The notes beneath the pieces are model-generated. The model saw nothing but the letters and a program-made list of their open reading frames with translations, was not told the DNA's origin and ran no database searches. Made by a program: the position numbers and the translations under genes. Source: Fimenecus sp052169395 (lineage in GTDB: Bacteria; Bacillota; Clostridia; Oscillospirales; Acutalibacteraceae). From it: a stretch of 64,000 nt of DNA. Shown piece by piece: positions 25,368 through 35,200 of this stretch. Positions within the stretch are counted from its first letter, which is position 1; every line of letters starts with the position of its first letter. The DNA lies in assembly GCA_052169395.1 (NCBI GenBank), contig JBQNCN010000002.1, positions 1 through 64,000 on the forward strand, in the 5' to 3' direction.

Positions 25368-27290
25368 ATGAAACAATTTAAAGCAGAATCTAAAAAACTC
25401 CTTGATATGATGATCAATTCTATTTATACGCATAAGGAGATTTTTTTAAGAGAGCTTATCTCAAACGCTTCCGATGCAATTGATAAACTCTATTTCAAAT
25501 CCCTTACAGACGAAAACGTAAAGCTTAAAAAATCCGATTTTGAAATCAGAATATCAAATAATGAAAAAGAACGAACACTCACTATAACCGATAACGGTAT
25601 AGGAATGACAAAAGATGAACTTGAAAAGAATTTAGGGACAATCGCAAAATCAGGCTCATTTGATTTCAAAAATGAAACAAACGGAGAAAAAGCCGCAAAA
25701 AAGGTTGATGTTATCGGTCAATTCGGCGTAGGTTTTTATTCCGCATTTATGGTTGCCGACAAACTGACCGTGGAAAGCCTGGCCTTTGGTGAAAAAGAGG
25801 CTTTCAGATGGGAAAGCTCAGGCGCTGACGGATATGAAATCAACCCTTGCAATAAGGAATCTGTAGGTACAACCGTTATTCTTCACCTTAAGTCCGATAA
25901 TGAAAATGAAAATTATTCGGAATTTTTAGAACAGTATAAAATTTCAAATCTTGTAAAAAAATATTCGGACTATGTGCGCTATCCTATAAAAATGAATTTC
26001 ACAATTACAAAACCGAAACCGCACACACATAAAGACGGAGAGGAATGTAATTGCGATGAAAAAACCGAATATGAAACCGTCATTGAAGACAGAACTCTCA
26101 ACTCGATGGTACCGCTCTGGAAAAAACAAAAAAGCAAAATTAAAGAAGACGAATATGCCGATTTTTACAAATCGTCTTTTATGGATTGGAATAATCCTTT
26201 AAAAGTAATTCACTATTCTACTGAGGGTTCCGCCACATTTACCGCACTTTTATTCATTCCCGAAAAAGCCCCATTCGATTTTTATTCAAAAGAATTTGAA
26301 AAAGGCTTAAAACTCTATTCCAGAGGTGTTTTAATAACGGAAAAATGCAAGGAACTTTTACCTGATCATTTTTCTTTTGTAAGAGGTCTTATAGACTCAG
26401 AAGATGTTTCTCTTAATATTTCCAGAGAAATTCTTCAGAGTGATTATCAGCTCAAACTTATAGCAAAAGCTCTTGAGAGAAAAATAAAAAATGAACTTGT
26501 ATCATTTCTCGAAAAAGACCGTGAAGGCTACGAAAAATTCTTTAGGGAATTCGGAACACAACTTACCTATGGAGTATATTCCGAATACGGAGCAAAAAAA
26601 GACGATCTCAAAGATCTGCTTCTTTTCCACTCATCAAAAGAAAACAAACTTATCAGTTTAAAAGAATACCGTGAAAAAATGGATGCTGAACAAAAAAGTA
26701 TTTATTATGCTTGTGGTGAAAGCATCGAAAAAATAAATCTTTTACCGAAAGTACAAGCAGTTAAAAATAAAGGCTTTGATATTCTCTATCTTACACAATA
26801 TGTTGATGAATTTGCAATAAAAACCTTAAATGAGTATGATGAAAAAAGCTTTATGAATGTATGTACGGAAAGTGAAGAGCTTTTAAATGAGGATGAAAAG
26901 AAAAATCTGGAAAGTAAAAACACGGAAGCGGCTGAGCTTTTTGAATTCATGAAAAACTGCCTCGGAGAAAAGGTTGTAAAAGTACAATATGCGGAAAATC
27001 TCGGAGAAAATCCTGTATGTATTACAACAGAGGGTGAAATTTCTCTCGAAATGCAAAAAATTCTTAATGCAATGCCCGGAGCTGTTCAACAAGTTCAATC
27101 AAAAATGGTACTTGAAATAAACAGCCGGCACAAAATAGCGGAAAAGCTTTCCGAACTTTTCAAAAATGATAAAGACGTTTTGAAAAACTATACTGAAATT
27201 CTTTTTGACGAAGCACTGCTTATCGGCGGAATAACCCCAGACGATCCGGTAAGACTTTCAAGACTTACGGCGGAACTTCTAACAAAATAA
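25368..27290 (+). CDS. htpG: chaperone HtpG (Hsp90)
   Basis: 640 aa from ATG 25368; ATG 25359 and TTG 25353 are alternatives, but GGAG at 25354-25357 best fits 25368. GHKL ATPase blocks: RELISNASDAIDKL, TDNGIGMTKDEL, IGQFGVGFYSAFMVAD. The middle domain holds GVLITEKCKELLP and the catalytic SRE region (NISREILQSDYQ). Just before the middle domain is a short insert rich in His and Cys (HTHKDGEECNC, about residues 218-228) that the Escherichia coli protein lacks. Divergent from the hrcA operon. Confidence 0.97.
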   Translation: MKQFKAESKKLLDMMINSIYTHKEIFLRELISNASDAIDKLYFKSLTDENVKLKKSDFEIRISNNEKERTLTITDNGIGMTKDELEKNLGTIAKSGSFDFKNETNGEKAAKKVDVIGQFGVGFYSAFMVADKLTVESLAFGEKEAFRWESSGADGYEINPCNKESVGTTVILHLKSDNENENYSEFLEQYKISNLVKKYSDYVRYPIKMNFTITKPKPHTHKDGEECNCDEKTEYETVIEDRTLNSMVPLWKKQKSKIKEDEYADFYKSSFMDWNNPLKVIHYSTEGSATFTALLFIPEKAPFDFYSKEFEKGLKLYSRGVLITEKCKELLPDHFSFVRGLIDSEDVSLNISREILQSDYQLKLIAKALERKIKNELVSFLEKDREGYEKFFREFGTQLTYGVYSEYGAKKDDLKDLLLFHSSKENKLISLKEYREKMDAEQKSIYYACGESIEKINLLPKVQAVKNKGFDILYLTQYVDEFAIKTLNEYDEKSFMNVCTESEELLNEDEKKNLESKNTEAAELFEFMKNCLGEKVVKVQYAENLGENPVCITTEGEISLEMQKILNAMPGAVQQVQSKMVLEINSRHKIAEKLSELFKNDKDVLKNYTEILFDEALLIGGITPDDPVRLSRLTAELLTK

Positions 27291-27318
27291 AAAATAAGGA
27301 CCCATGGGTCCTTATTTT
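27291..27318 (+). terminator. htpG terminator
   Basis: Perfect palindrome AAAATAAGGACCCA / TGGGTCCTTATTTT right after the stop. Confidence 0.88.
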
Positions 27319-27401
27319 TCTTATTGTCTTCAACTTGACTATAAACCCTATTTGAATTAAAATATAATTTATCTTTTTATATATAAATATGTTAGGAAAA
27401 A

Positions 27402-28838
27402 ATGATTAAAAAATATGATGAAAAAGCCGAACAGACCCTTGAAAAGGTATGTTCCGGAATTACTATAAATAATCTTATCCCTTCCGATGATTATGCACGC
27501 TTTGATGTTAAAAGAGGTCTCAGGAATTCTGACGGTACGGGTGTTATGGCGGGACTTTCACGCGTTTGCTCCGTTGAGGGCTACTATATAAATGATGGTG
27601 AGCGCGTGCCCAAAGACGGTCGTCTTTTTTACCGCGGCATAAACATGACCGATATAGCAGAAAACTGCCTAAAAGAAAATCGTTTCGGCTATGAGGAGGC
27701 TTCATGGCTTTTGTGTGTCGGGGAACTTCCAAATGAAAATGAGCTTTGCGATTACAGAACTCTTCTTGCTGAAAGGCGTACCTTACCCGACGATTTCATC
27801 GAAGATACAATAATGAAATCTCCGTCAAAGGACATTATGAATAAAACGGCAATGTCAGTTCTTGCTCTTTATTCTTATGATGAAAATCCGGATGACTTAT
27901 CTATAAACAACATCGTTAAACAATCCATAGACCTCATAGCTCAAATTCCTTCGATTATGGCTTATGCCTATCAAGTAAAAAGACGGGCATTCGATAAAAA
28001 AAGCATGTATATTCATCAAAATGATAAAAGTCTTTCTACTGCAGAATCCATTTTAAGAACTCTTCGTCCTGACAAAAAATTTACCACCGATGAGGCAAGG
28101 CTTTTGGATCTTTGTATGATAGTCCACGCAGACCACAGCGGCGGAAATAATTCCGCCTTTACCACGCGCTGTGTTTCATCAACCGGAACCGATACATATT
28201 CCGCCATTGCCTCCGCCATAAGTTCTTTAAAGGGTCCTCGACACGGAGGAGCAGCTCTCAAAGCTCACAAAATGCTTTGCGATATTAAAGAAAACTGCAT
28301 AAATCCACTTGATGAAGGAATTTTATATGAATATCTTGAAAAAATTCTAAATAAAAATGCAGGCGACAAATCAGGTCTTATTTATGGTATGGGACACGCA
28401 GTATATACACTTTCGGATCCACGTGCCGTACTTTTAAAAAATCTTGCTGAAAAGGAAAGCAAAATTTATAAAAAAACAGAAGACTTCAAAATTCTGTCTG
28501 CAATAGAACATCTTACACCTGAACTCTTTCAAAAAATAAAGGGTGTTAGAAAAAACATCTGTGCAAATGTAGATCTTTATTCAGGGCTTATATATGATTG
28601 CCTTGATATTCCGGAAGAACTTTACACTCCCATGTTTATGGCATCAAGAATTTCCGGGTGGTGTGCGCACAGAATAGAAGAAATTTGTTCAGGCAGTAAG
28701 ATAATACGCCCCGCCTACAAAAGCGTATCTCTTAACAGAGATTATATAAAACTTTCAGCTCGTACCGGCGAATTAAAAGCCCCTGAATATATTCCGATTG
28801 AAGAAAGATATGCAAAAAAGGAGAAAAAATATGAATAG
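27402..28838 (+). CDS. citrate synthase family protein
   Basis: 478 aa. It condenses oxaloacetate with acetyl-CoA (or methyl analogues). Catalytic blocks: HADHSGGNNSAF, the CoA-binding SLKGPRHGGA, GMGHAVYTLSDPRA and the late SGWCAHRIEE. An N-terminal extension of about 60 residues precedes the usual fold start (RGINMTDIAE). ATG 27402 follows AGGAAAAA. Aconitase and isocitrate dehydrogenase are not nearby, so its role (glutamate supply or other) is open. Confidence 0.9.
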   Translation: MIKKYDEKAEQTLEKVCSGITINNLIPSDDYARFDVKRGLRNSDGTGVMAGLSRVCSVEGYYINDGERVPKDGRLFYRGINMTDIAENCLKENRFGYEEASWLLCVGELPNENELCDYRTLLAERRTLPDDFIEDTIMKSPSKDIMNKTAMSVLALYSYDENPDDLSINNIVKQSIDLIAQIPSIMAYAYQVKRRAFDKKSMYIHQNDKSLSTAESILRTLRPDKKFTTDEARLLDLCMIVHADHSGGNNSAFTTRCVSSTGTDTYSAIASAISSLKGPRHGGAALKAHKMLCDIKENCINPLDEGILYEYLEKILNKNAGDKSGLIYGMGHAVYTLSDPRAVLLKNLAEKESKIYKKTEDFKILSAIEHLTPELFQKIKGVRKNICANVDLYSGLIYDCLDIPEELYTPMFMASRISGWCAHRIEEICSGSKIIRPAYKSVSLNRDYIKLSARTGELKAPEYIPIEERYAKKEKKYE

Positions 28839-29790
28839 CGAAAACAAAAAATTTTTTAATATTTCAAGCATTCTTCTATTCATCTTCATTTTTTCTTCCC
28901 TATCCCTTCGACTTTATCAATATTTTACAATAATAGACACAAACTATACCGGTTTTTTCAAAAAAATTGACTGGAGTGTGCCCGTTTTCAGCACAATACT
29001 TGTTATTTCCTGCATTTTCTTTTTTGTACTTATGACAAGAACTGCCTATATGACCGCTTCAATGCCGGTTGTAAACAAAAACAATAAAATGAAGCTTGTT
29101 TCAATGTTTATGGCTGTCGGTATTCTCTATGACATAATTCTGATGCTCACAAAACTTACAGTTGCAATTCGCGGATATACAAGACTTCTTGAAATAAATT
29201 TTTTCACCTACCTGTTCTCTGAAGGACTTATTGCGGTAATTCTACAATGCATATGTGGTTTTTTAGCAGTAATTTTCTTTATATTGTATGCATTATCTTT
29301 CGGAGATGGAAAAAACGCTTTTTTCGGATATCGTTTCCTTGCACTTATGCCTCTTTTCTGGACAATGTTCAGACTGGTATATCGCTTTATGACAAAGATC
29401 GCTTTCATTGAAGTTTCAGAACTTATGCTTGAACTTTTTGCGTTGGCATTTATGATGATTTTCTTTATGAGTTTTGCAAGAATGGTTTCATCCATTCCGC
29501 AAAAGAACGATATGAGAAAAGCCGCCGCATTTGGAATTCCCGCCGCACTTCTCACTGCAGTAATAGGTCTTTCACGACTTATTGCAACTCTCGGCGGTAG
29601 AAAAGAGCTTTTACCCAATGGATTTGTTTTTTCACTTTCCGATTTATCCTTTGCAGCGTTTGCAGTTTCCTTTATAAGATTTCAGCTTTGTTATGGAAGA
29701 CCGTTTTCCGAAGACGAAAGTATAATAACCGAAAAAAGTGAAATAACGGAGCAAAATAAAACTGACGACAGTTTTCTTTCAAATGATTAA
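28831..29790 (+). CDS. polytopic membrane protein of unknown function
   Basis: 319 aa from ATG 28831, with AAAGGAG 8 bases upstream inside the end of the citrate synthase gene (8-base overlap). About eight hydrophobic helices run from residue 10 to 300. The C-terminal 25 residues are acidic and polar. I recognise no family. It is coupled to citrate synthase upstream and to holB downstream (8-base overlap). Confidence 0.7.
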   Translation: MNSENKKFFNISSILLFIFIFSSLSLRLYQYFTIIDTNYTGFFKKIDWSVPVFSTILVISCIFFFVLMTRTAYMTASMPVVNKNNKMKLVSMFMAVGILYDIILMLTKLTVAIRGYTRLLEINFFTYLFSEGLIAVILQCICGFLAVIFFILYALSFGDGKNAFFGYRFLALMPLFWTMFRLVYRFMTKIAFIEVSELMLELFALAFMMIFFMSFARMVSSIPQKNDMRKAAAFGIPAALLTAVIGLSRLIATLGGRKELLPNGFVFSLSDLSFAAFAVSFIRFQLCYGRPFSEDESIITEKSEITEQNKTDDSFLSND

Positions 29791-30652
29791 TTTAGAAAAG
29801 AAATTCAATCTTAGCACCACTTCCTCTAAAATTCTCGGCGGATTTTTATCTTCAAAAAATTTTCCAAGTGCAATTCTTATAACCGGAGGGAAAGAAAAAG
29901 ACAGAGAAGCTCTTTCGATTTTTATAGCAAAGGCAATACTTTGTACTGATGACCATGTTCCGTGTGGAAAATGTCGTTCTTGTAAAAAAGCCGATGAAAG
30001 CAGCAATCCTGATATTCTTTTTTATGAAAAAGATAAAGATAGAAAAACCTTTTCAGTTGAAATATGTAAAAGAATAACATCAGATTCCATCATTCTTCCA
30101 AATGAATGTGACTACAAGGTTTCAATAATAAAAGATGCCGATCTTATGGAATCAAAAGCACAGAATTCTCTTTTAAAAACTCTTGAAGAACCGCCACAAT
30201 TTGATTTTTTTATTTTAACTGCCAAAAACTGTTCAACAATAATCGACACAGTAAAATCAAGAGTTTGCATATTTGAGCTTTCAGACGGAGAAAAAACATT
30301 TACAAAATCAGAAATTGAAAGAGCGGAAGCCATTGCTGAGGCACTTATGCAAAAAAATGAATATGCTGTTCTTAAAAGCACTCTCGGCTTTAAAACTTCA
30401 AGAGAATTTTTCCAAAATGTCATTGACTGTCTTTGTGAAATTTTTGCAGATAGTTTAAAAATAAAATTCGGTTCCGCCGACAATCTTTATAAAACCTCAC
30501 AACAGCTTTCAAAAGTTTTTTCAAAAAAACAGCTTTATACGCTTTTTGAAAAAGGTACTGAGATAAGCGGCGCCTGCCAAAGAAACGGCAATATAAATTT
30601 GCTTATAAACTTTACCGTAAGTTCGCTTTCAGATTGTATTAAAAGCGCATAA
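29783..30652 (+). CDS. holB: DNA polymerase III subunit delta'
   Basis: 289 aa clamp-loader subunit. Zinc cluster CGKCRSCKKAD, then ADLMESKAQNSLLKTLEEPPQ and SRVCIFEL as in DnaX-type AAA+ folds. The P-loop is degenerate (TGGKEKDRE), as expected for the non-ATPase delta' subunit. Followed by ricT, the usual Firmicutes order holB-yaaT. Confidence 0.92.
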   Translation: MINLEKKFNLSTTSSKILGGFLSSKNFPSAILITGGKEKDREALSIFIAKAILCTDDHVPCGKCRSCKKADESSNPDILFYEKDKDRKTFSVEICKRITSDSIILPNECDYKVSIIKDADLMESKAQNSLLKTLEEPPQFDFFILTAKNCSTIIDTVKSRVCIFELSDGEKTFTKSEIERAEAIAEALMQKNEYAVLKSTLGFKTSREFFQNVIDCLCEIFADSLKIKFGSADNLYKTSQQLSKVFSKKQLYTLFEKGTEISGACQRNGNINLLINFTVSSLSDCIKSA

Positions 30653-30664
30653 AATGGAGATAAT

Positions 30665-31498
30665 ATGATAGAAATAATCGGAGTTAATTTTTCAAGAGGC
30701 GGCAAAGTATATTACTTTGATCCCGCAGATAAAAAATATAATCTCGGCGACTATATAGTTGTTGAAACTAAAAAAGGTACTGAATATGCACAGGTGGTAA
30801 TTGAAAATCGCCTTGTTGAAGAAAGCTCTGTCATTATGCCGCTTAAACCCGTAAAGGAAATTGCAGACCCTGAAAAAGTAAAAAATTATGAAAAGAACCG
30901 TGAATTTGAACCGCAAGCAAAAAAAACATGTGAGCAAAAAATCAAAGAACACGGTCTTGATATGAATCTTATCGACGCACAATATGCTTATGACGGTAAC
31001 AAAATAATATTTTACTACACCGCTCCGGGAAGAGTTGATTTCAGAGAACTTGTAAAAGATTTGGCAGGCACCTTTAAAATGCGAATAGAACTTTTTCAAG
31101 TCGGCGAACGTGAAAAAGCACGCATAGTGGGCGGATATGGAGTATGTGGCAGACAATACTGCTGCAAAACATTTTTAAAATCATTTGCTACGGTAAATCT
31201 TAAATCCGCAAAGCTCCAAGGACTTGCCTACAACAATGAAAAGCTTACCGGCCCTTGCGGAAGATTAATGTGTTGTTTAAAATTTGAAGAACCCGTTTAC
31301 AATACATTGAAAAAGGTCATGCCCCCCATAAATTCTATAGTGGAAACACCCGAAGGCAAAGGCAAGGTAACAGGACAAAAACTTCTTCAGAACGAACTGA
31401 CAATAAAATTATTTTCAAGAGATGAAGGCGCAGCTCCCGTGGTATTCAACACAAGAGATATAAAACTGATAAGTCGTCCCGATGAAAATAATTCATAA
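30665..31498 (+). CDS. ricT: PSP1 domain protein RicT (YaaT)
   Basis: 277 aa. PSP1 domain with conserved Cys motifs CGRQYCCKTFLKSF and GPCGRLMCCLKFE, which in Bacillus RicT bind an iron-sulfur cluster in the RicAFT complex that modulates RNase Y cleavage. RicA and RicF are not in this window. ATG 30665 after GGAG. Confidence 0.92.
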   Translation: MIEIIGVNFSRGGKVYYFDPADKKYNLGDYIVVETKKGTEYAQVVIENRLVEESSVIMPLKPVKEIADPEKVKNYEKNREFEPQAKKTCEQKIKEHGLDMNLIDAQYAYDGNKIIFYYTAPGRVDFRELVKDLAGTFKMRIELFQVGEREKARIVGGYGVCGRQYCCKTFLKSFATVNLKSAKLQGLAYNNEKLTGPCGRLMCCLKFEEPVYNTLKKVMPPINSIVETPEGKGKVTGQKLLQNELTIKLFSRDEGAAPVVFNTRDIKLISRPDENNS

Positions 31499-31513
31499 CC
31501 AAGAGAGGTATAT

Positions 31514-32215
31514 ATGGCATTTATAGAAGTAAGAAATGTATCTAAAACTTACAGAATGGGCGATGTTGTAATAAAAGCCGTTGACGAAATGGGCTTCGGC
31601 ATCGAAAAAGGTGAATTTGTTGTGGTACTAGGTCCTTCTGGTGCAGGGAAAACAACAATTTTAAATATTATAGGCGGTATGGATAAAGCCACCTCCGGCA
31701 CGGTTTTTGTTGATAATGAGGAAATAACGAAATATAACGAAAAACAACTCGAAAATTTCAGAAGAGAAGGTGTGGGTTTTGTTTTTCAAGATTTTAGTCT
31801 TATTCCCGGACTTACAGCTATTGAAAATGTAAAACTTGCATCAGATCTTGTTAAATCAGGCCTTGATGCAAGAAACACTCTTATTGATGTAGGTCTCGGC
31901 AATCGTCTCGGCTCTTTTCCGTCTCAGCTTTCAGGCGGTGAACAGCAAAGAGTTGCCGTGGCAAGAGCTATTGTTAAAAAGCCAAAGGTTATTTTATGTG
32001 ATGAACCGACAGGTGCTCTTGACTATATGACGGGAAAATCCGTTTTGGGTCTTTTGCGTGATACCTGCCGTGAGCACGGAATAACCGTAATTTTAATAAC
32101 ACACAACAATGCAATCGCTCCAATGGCGGATAAAATCATAAGTATTAAAAATGGAAGATGCGATAAGGTACTGAAAAATGAAAAGCCCGTATCTGCGGAA
32201 TATCTTGAATGGTAA
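31514..32215 (+). CDS. ABC transporter ATP-binding protein (MacB/LolD type)
   Basis: 233 aa. Walker A GPSGAGKTT, signature LSGGEQQRVAVARA, Walker B VILCDEPTGALD and the switch His in LITHNN. This subtype pairs with FtsX-like permeases, and such a gene follows after 10 bases. ATG 31514 after AAGAGAGG. Confidence 0.94.
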   Translation: MAFIEVRNVSKTYRMGDVVIKAVDEMGFGIEKGEFVVVLGPSGAGKTTILNIIGGMDKATSGTVFVDNEEITKYNEKQLENFRREGVGFVFQDFSLIPGLTAIENVKLASDLVKSGLDARNTLIDVGLGNRLGSFPSQLSGGEQQRVAVARAIVKKPKVILCDEPTGALDYMTGKSVLGLLRDTCREHGITVILITHNNAIAPMADKIISIKNGRCDKVLKNEKPVSAEYLEW

Positions 32216-32225
32216 TTGATAAATA

Positions 32226-35200
32226 ATGAACAATAATCAGAACAAAAACAAAAAAGATGACAATTTCAGTTTTTTTGCCTCAAATAAAAATGAAAAGGTA
32301 AACTTATATAAACCTGCAGAAATGAAAATGCCTGTTGAGAAAAAAACGGAAAAAGTTTCTGAAAAACAAAAAAAGAAAGCAAAAATTCTTGAAAAAGAAA
32401 AAGCAAAGGCTGAAAAAATTTCACAAAAAAAAGCTGAAAAAGAACAAAAAAAATTAGAAAAAGAAGCTTTATTAAAACAAAAGACTGAAAATAAAAAAAA
32501 GATTCTTGTCAAAAAGGCTGAAGAAAAAAATACTAAGGAACTTTCAAAAAAATCCATAGAAGAAAAAAATACAAAACCTTCTCCAGTTTCTAAAAATTCT
32601 TCAGAGTACAGACAGGATAAAAGTAACTTGTTGACAAAAGAAAATGAGAATACTTTTTTTAAAAATCTATTCAGAACTGAAAATTCTTCAGCAGAGCAAA
32701 AAAATACAACAGAAAATAAAAAAGTTAATATACAACAATCGCCGAAAATCCCTCAGAAAGAAAATGAGGACAATGCTTGGCACTCACTTTTCACGGAAAC
32801 TAAAAATTCATCTGTAAAAAACAACAAAGATAATAAACCATCTCAACTTTCAGGCTTTTTTGAAAACGAAGACGTGAACAAGTCCTCGGAAAAAATAAAA
32901 ATTTCTGAAAAACAATCATCTGAAAAATCACAAAAATCAACTGTATCCTCTAAAAATAAAAATACCATAAAGAAAAAAGAAAAAAAATCAAACGGAACTT
33001 CAAATAAAATTACCGTTAAAAACACAGATATTTCCGCCTCAAAAACTCAAGCAACATCTGTTGTGCCAACTGTAAGTTCTTCAATTTTCAATTCAAATCA
33101 TTCTGAAAAATCGGAAAAAGAACTGATAAAACAGGCAAAAACGGAAATAAAGCTCGACAATGCAAAAAACAAAACAAATAAAAAAGCAATAAAGGCGGAA
33201 GCTCAGAAAAGGCTTAAAGAAGAAAATAAAAAAAAGAAAATAAGTAAAAAGCAAAAACCCGGAGTTGTCCTTTCAAAAGATTTTAAAAGTACTGCAAAAC
33301 GTTCTTTTGGGAGACTTTTCGCCATTGCTCTCACCATTTTTTTAGGAGTCGGATTTTTTGCAGGGATACGCTCTGCTCAACCCACAATGAGAAAATCCGC
33401 CGATAAACAATATGATCGTGAAAACATTGCAGATATTCTTATTTATGGATCTCTCGGCACTACCGATAAAGATATTGCCGCCATTAAGGATGTCCGCGGA
33501 GTTGAAAATGCAGAGGGCTTTTTTGAAAATGACTACCTCTGTTATACGGGAGGTTCCGATAACGTTGTAAAAGTCATGAGCATAAGTTCTGAAATCAATC
33601 TTTTCAGTCTTATTGAAGGGCAGGCTCCTCAATCTAATGACGAATGTATTGTAGACAGAGATTTTCTCAATAAAACAGGTCTTAAACTCGGAGATGTACT
33701 TGTCCTTACCACAGGAACGGATAAACAGACAACCGAAACTCTTGCTACCGACCAGTTTAAAATAACCGGAATATGTACAAGTTCAAGATACTTAAACTCA
33801 GAAAGGGGTACGTCTGCACTCGGTACAGGTGTAGTAGATGGTTATATAGGAATTCCCAAAGGTGCATTCACAAGCGAAACATATACCGGTCTTGCCGTAA
33901 CAGTCAAGGATGCAAAGTCTCTTACCGCTTTTACAAAGGAATATGACAAACATATTTTAACCGTCAAAAAAAATATTGAAGAAATTAAAGAAGATCGTTG
34001 TAATGTGCGCTATGCCGAATATCGTGAGGCGGCAAATAAATACATAGACAAAGCCACCGTACGTTATAATGAAAGTAAAGACAGTTCTCTTGCCGAACTT
34101 GCAAAGGAATATACCGAGGTTTTGAATGCACAATCCGCATATACCACAAAGCAAACTGAACTTGAAACTGCAAAATTGACCTATGAAAATGCAAGACTAC
34201 TTTTAAGTTCCAACTCCGCAGAGCGTTCAGAACAGCAAAAAAAGCTTGCATCCGCTAAAAACGATTTAAAAGGTATTCAGGCGGAATATAACAAAGCGCA
34301 AGCTGAAGTTGCGGGAATTTCAACAAAACTTGCAGAAAGATATAAAAAGATTTTCGGCTTAGATTTTAAGACTGAAGAATTTAAAGGAATTATATCAGAA
34401 ATTAACACTCTTAATAAAGAACTTGAAACCGCCAATGAAAAAGCCGCTTCAATCAAAGCTACTCTCGACAAAGCTCAAGCGCTTGTAGATCAATTTGAAA
34501 CCACTCTCGGCCTTAACCAAACGGCAGAGGAGGCTACAAAAATCATCACGCAATTTCCTTCAAGAATAACCGCTCTTGAACTGGAAGTTTCAGCAGCAAA
34601 AACAGAATATGAAAACAAAAATACAAATTATGAAAAATCAAAAGTTGAGCTTGCCGACAAGCTTACAGAGGATGAACAGGTTCTGGAAAATACAAAAGAA
34701 CAGATTCTTAATGTATCAGTTCCAAACTGGAGCATAACTGACCGATCTCACTATAATTCCTATGTATCATTTGGAAATGATACCGCCGCCGTCGGCGTTC
34801 TCGGGATTTTATTTCCACTCATCTTTTTCCTTACGGCAGTTGCACTGATAACTGCGGTTATGACAAGAACAGTTGATGAAAAACGTCGTGAAATAGGTAT
34901 TTTAAAAGCGATGGGATACCACAAAAAAGAAATCGAAAGAAATTATATAAAATATTCCCTGCTTCCAACCGCTCTTGGTGCAGTTTTAGGTTCGATTTCA
35001 GGCGAGGCTGTTCTGCCCTACCTTATAGTTAAAGCCTATAACATGAATTATCTTAATTTGCGATATAACGAAATTTCAGCAGATATAATAATCGCTTTGA
35101 TTTCTGTTACAGGCTCAATTGCCGCAGTAATTTTAGGTACACACTTTGCCGTTTCAAAAACTCTAAAAATGCCCGCATCCTCTCTTTTGCGGCCTAAAGA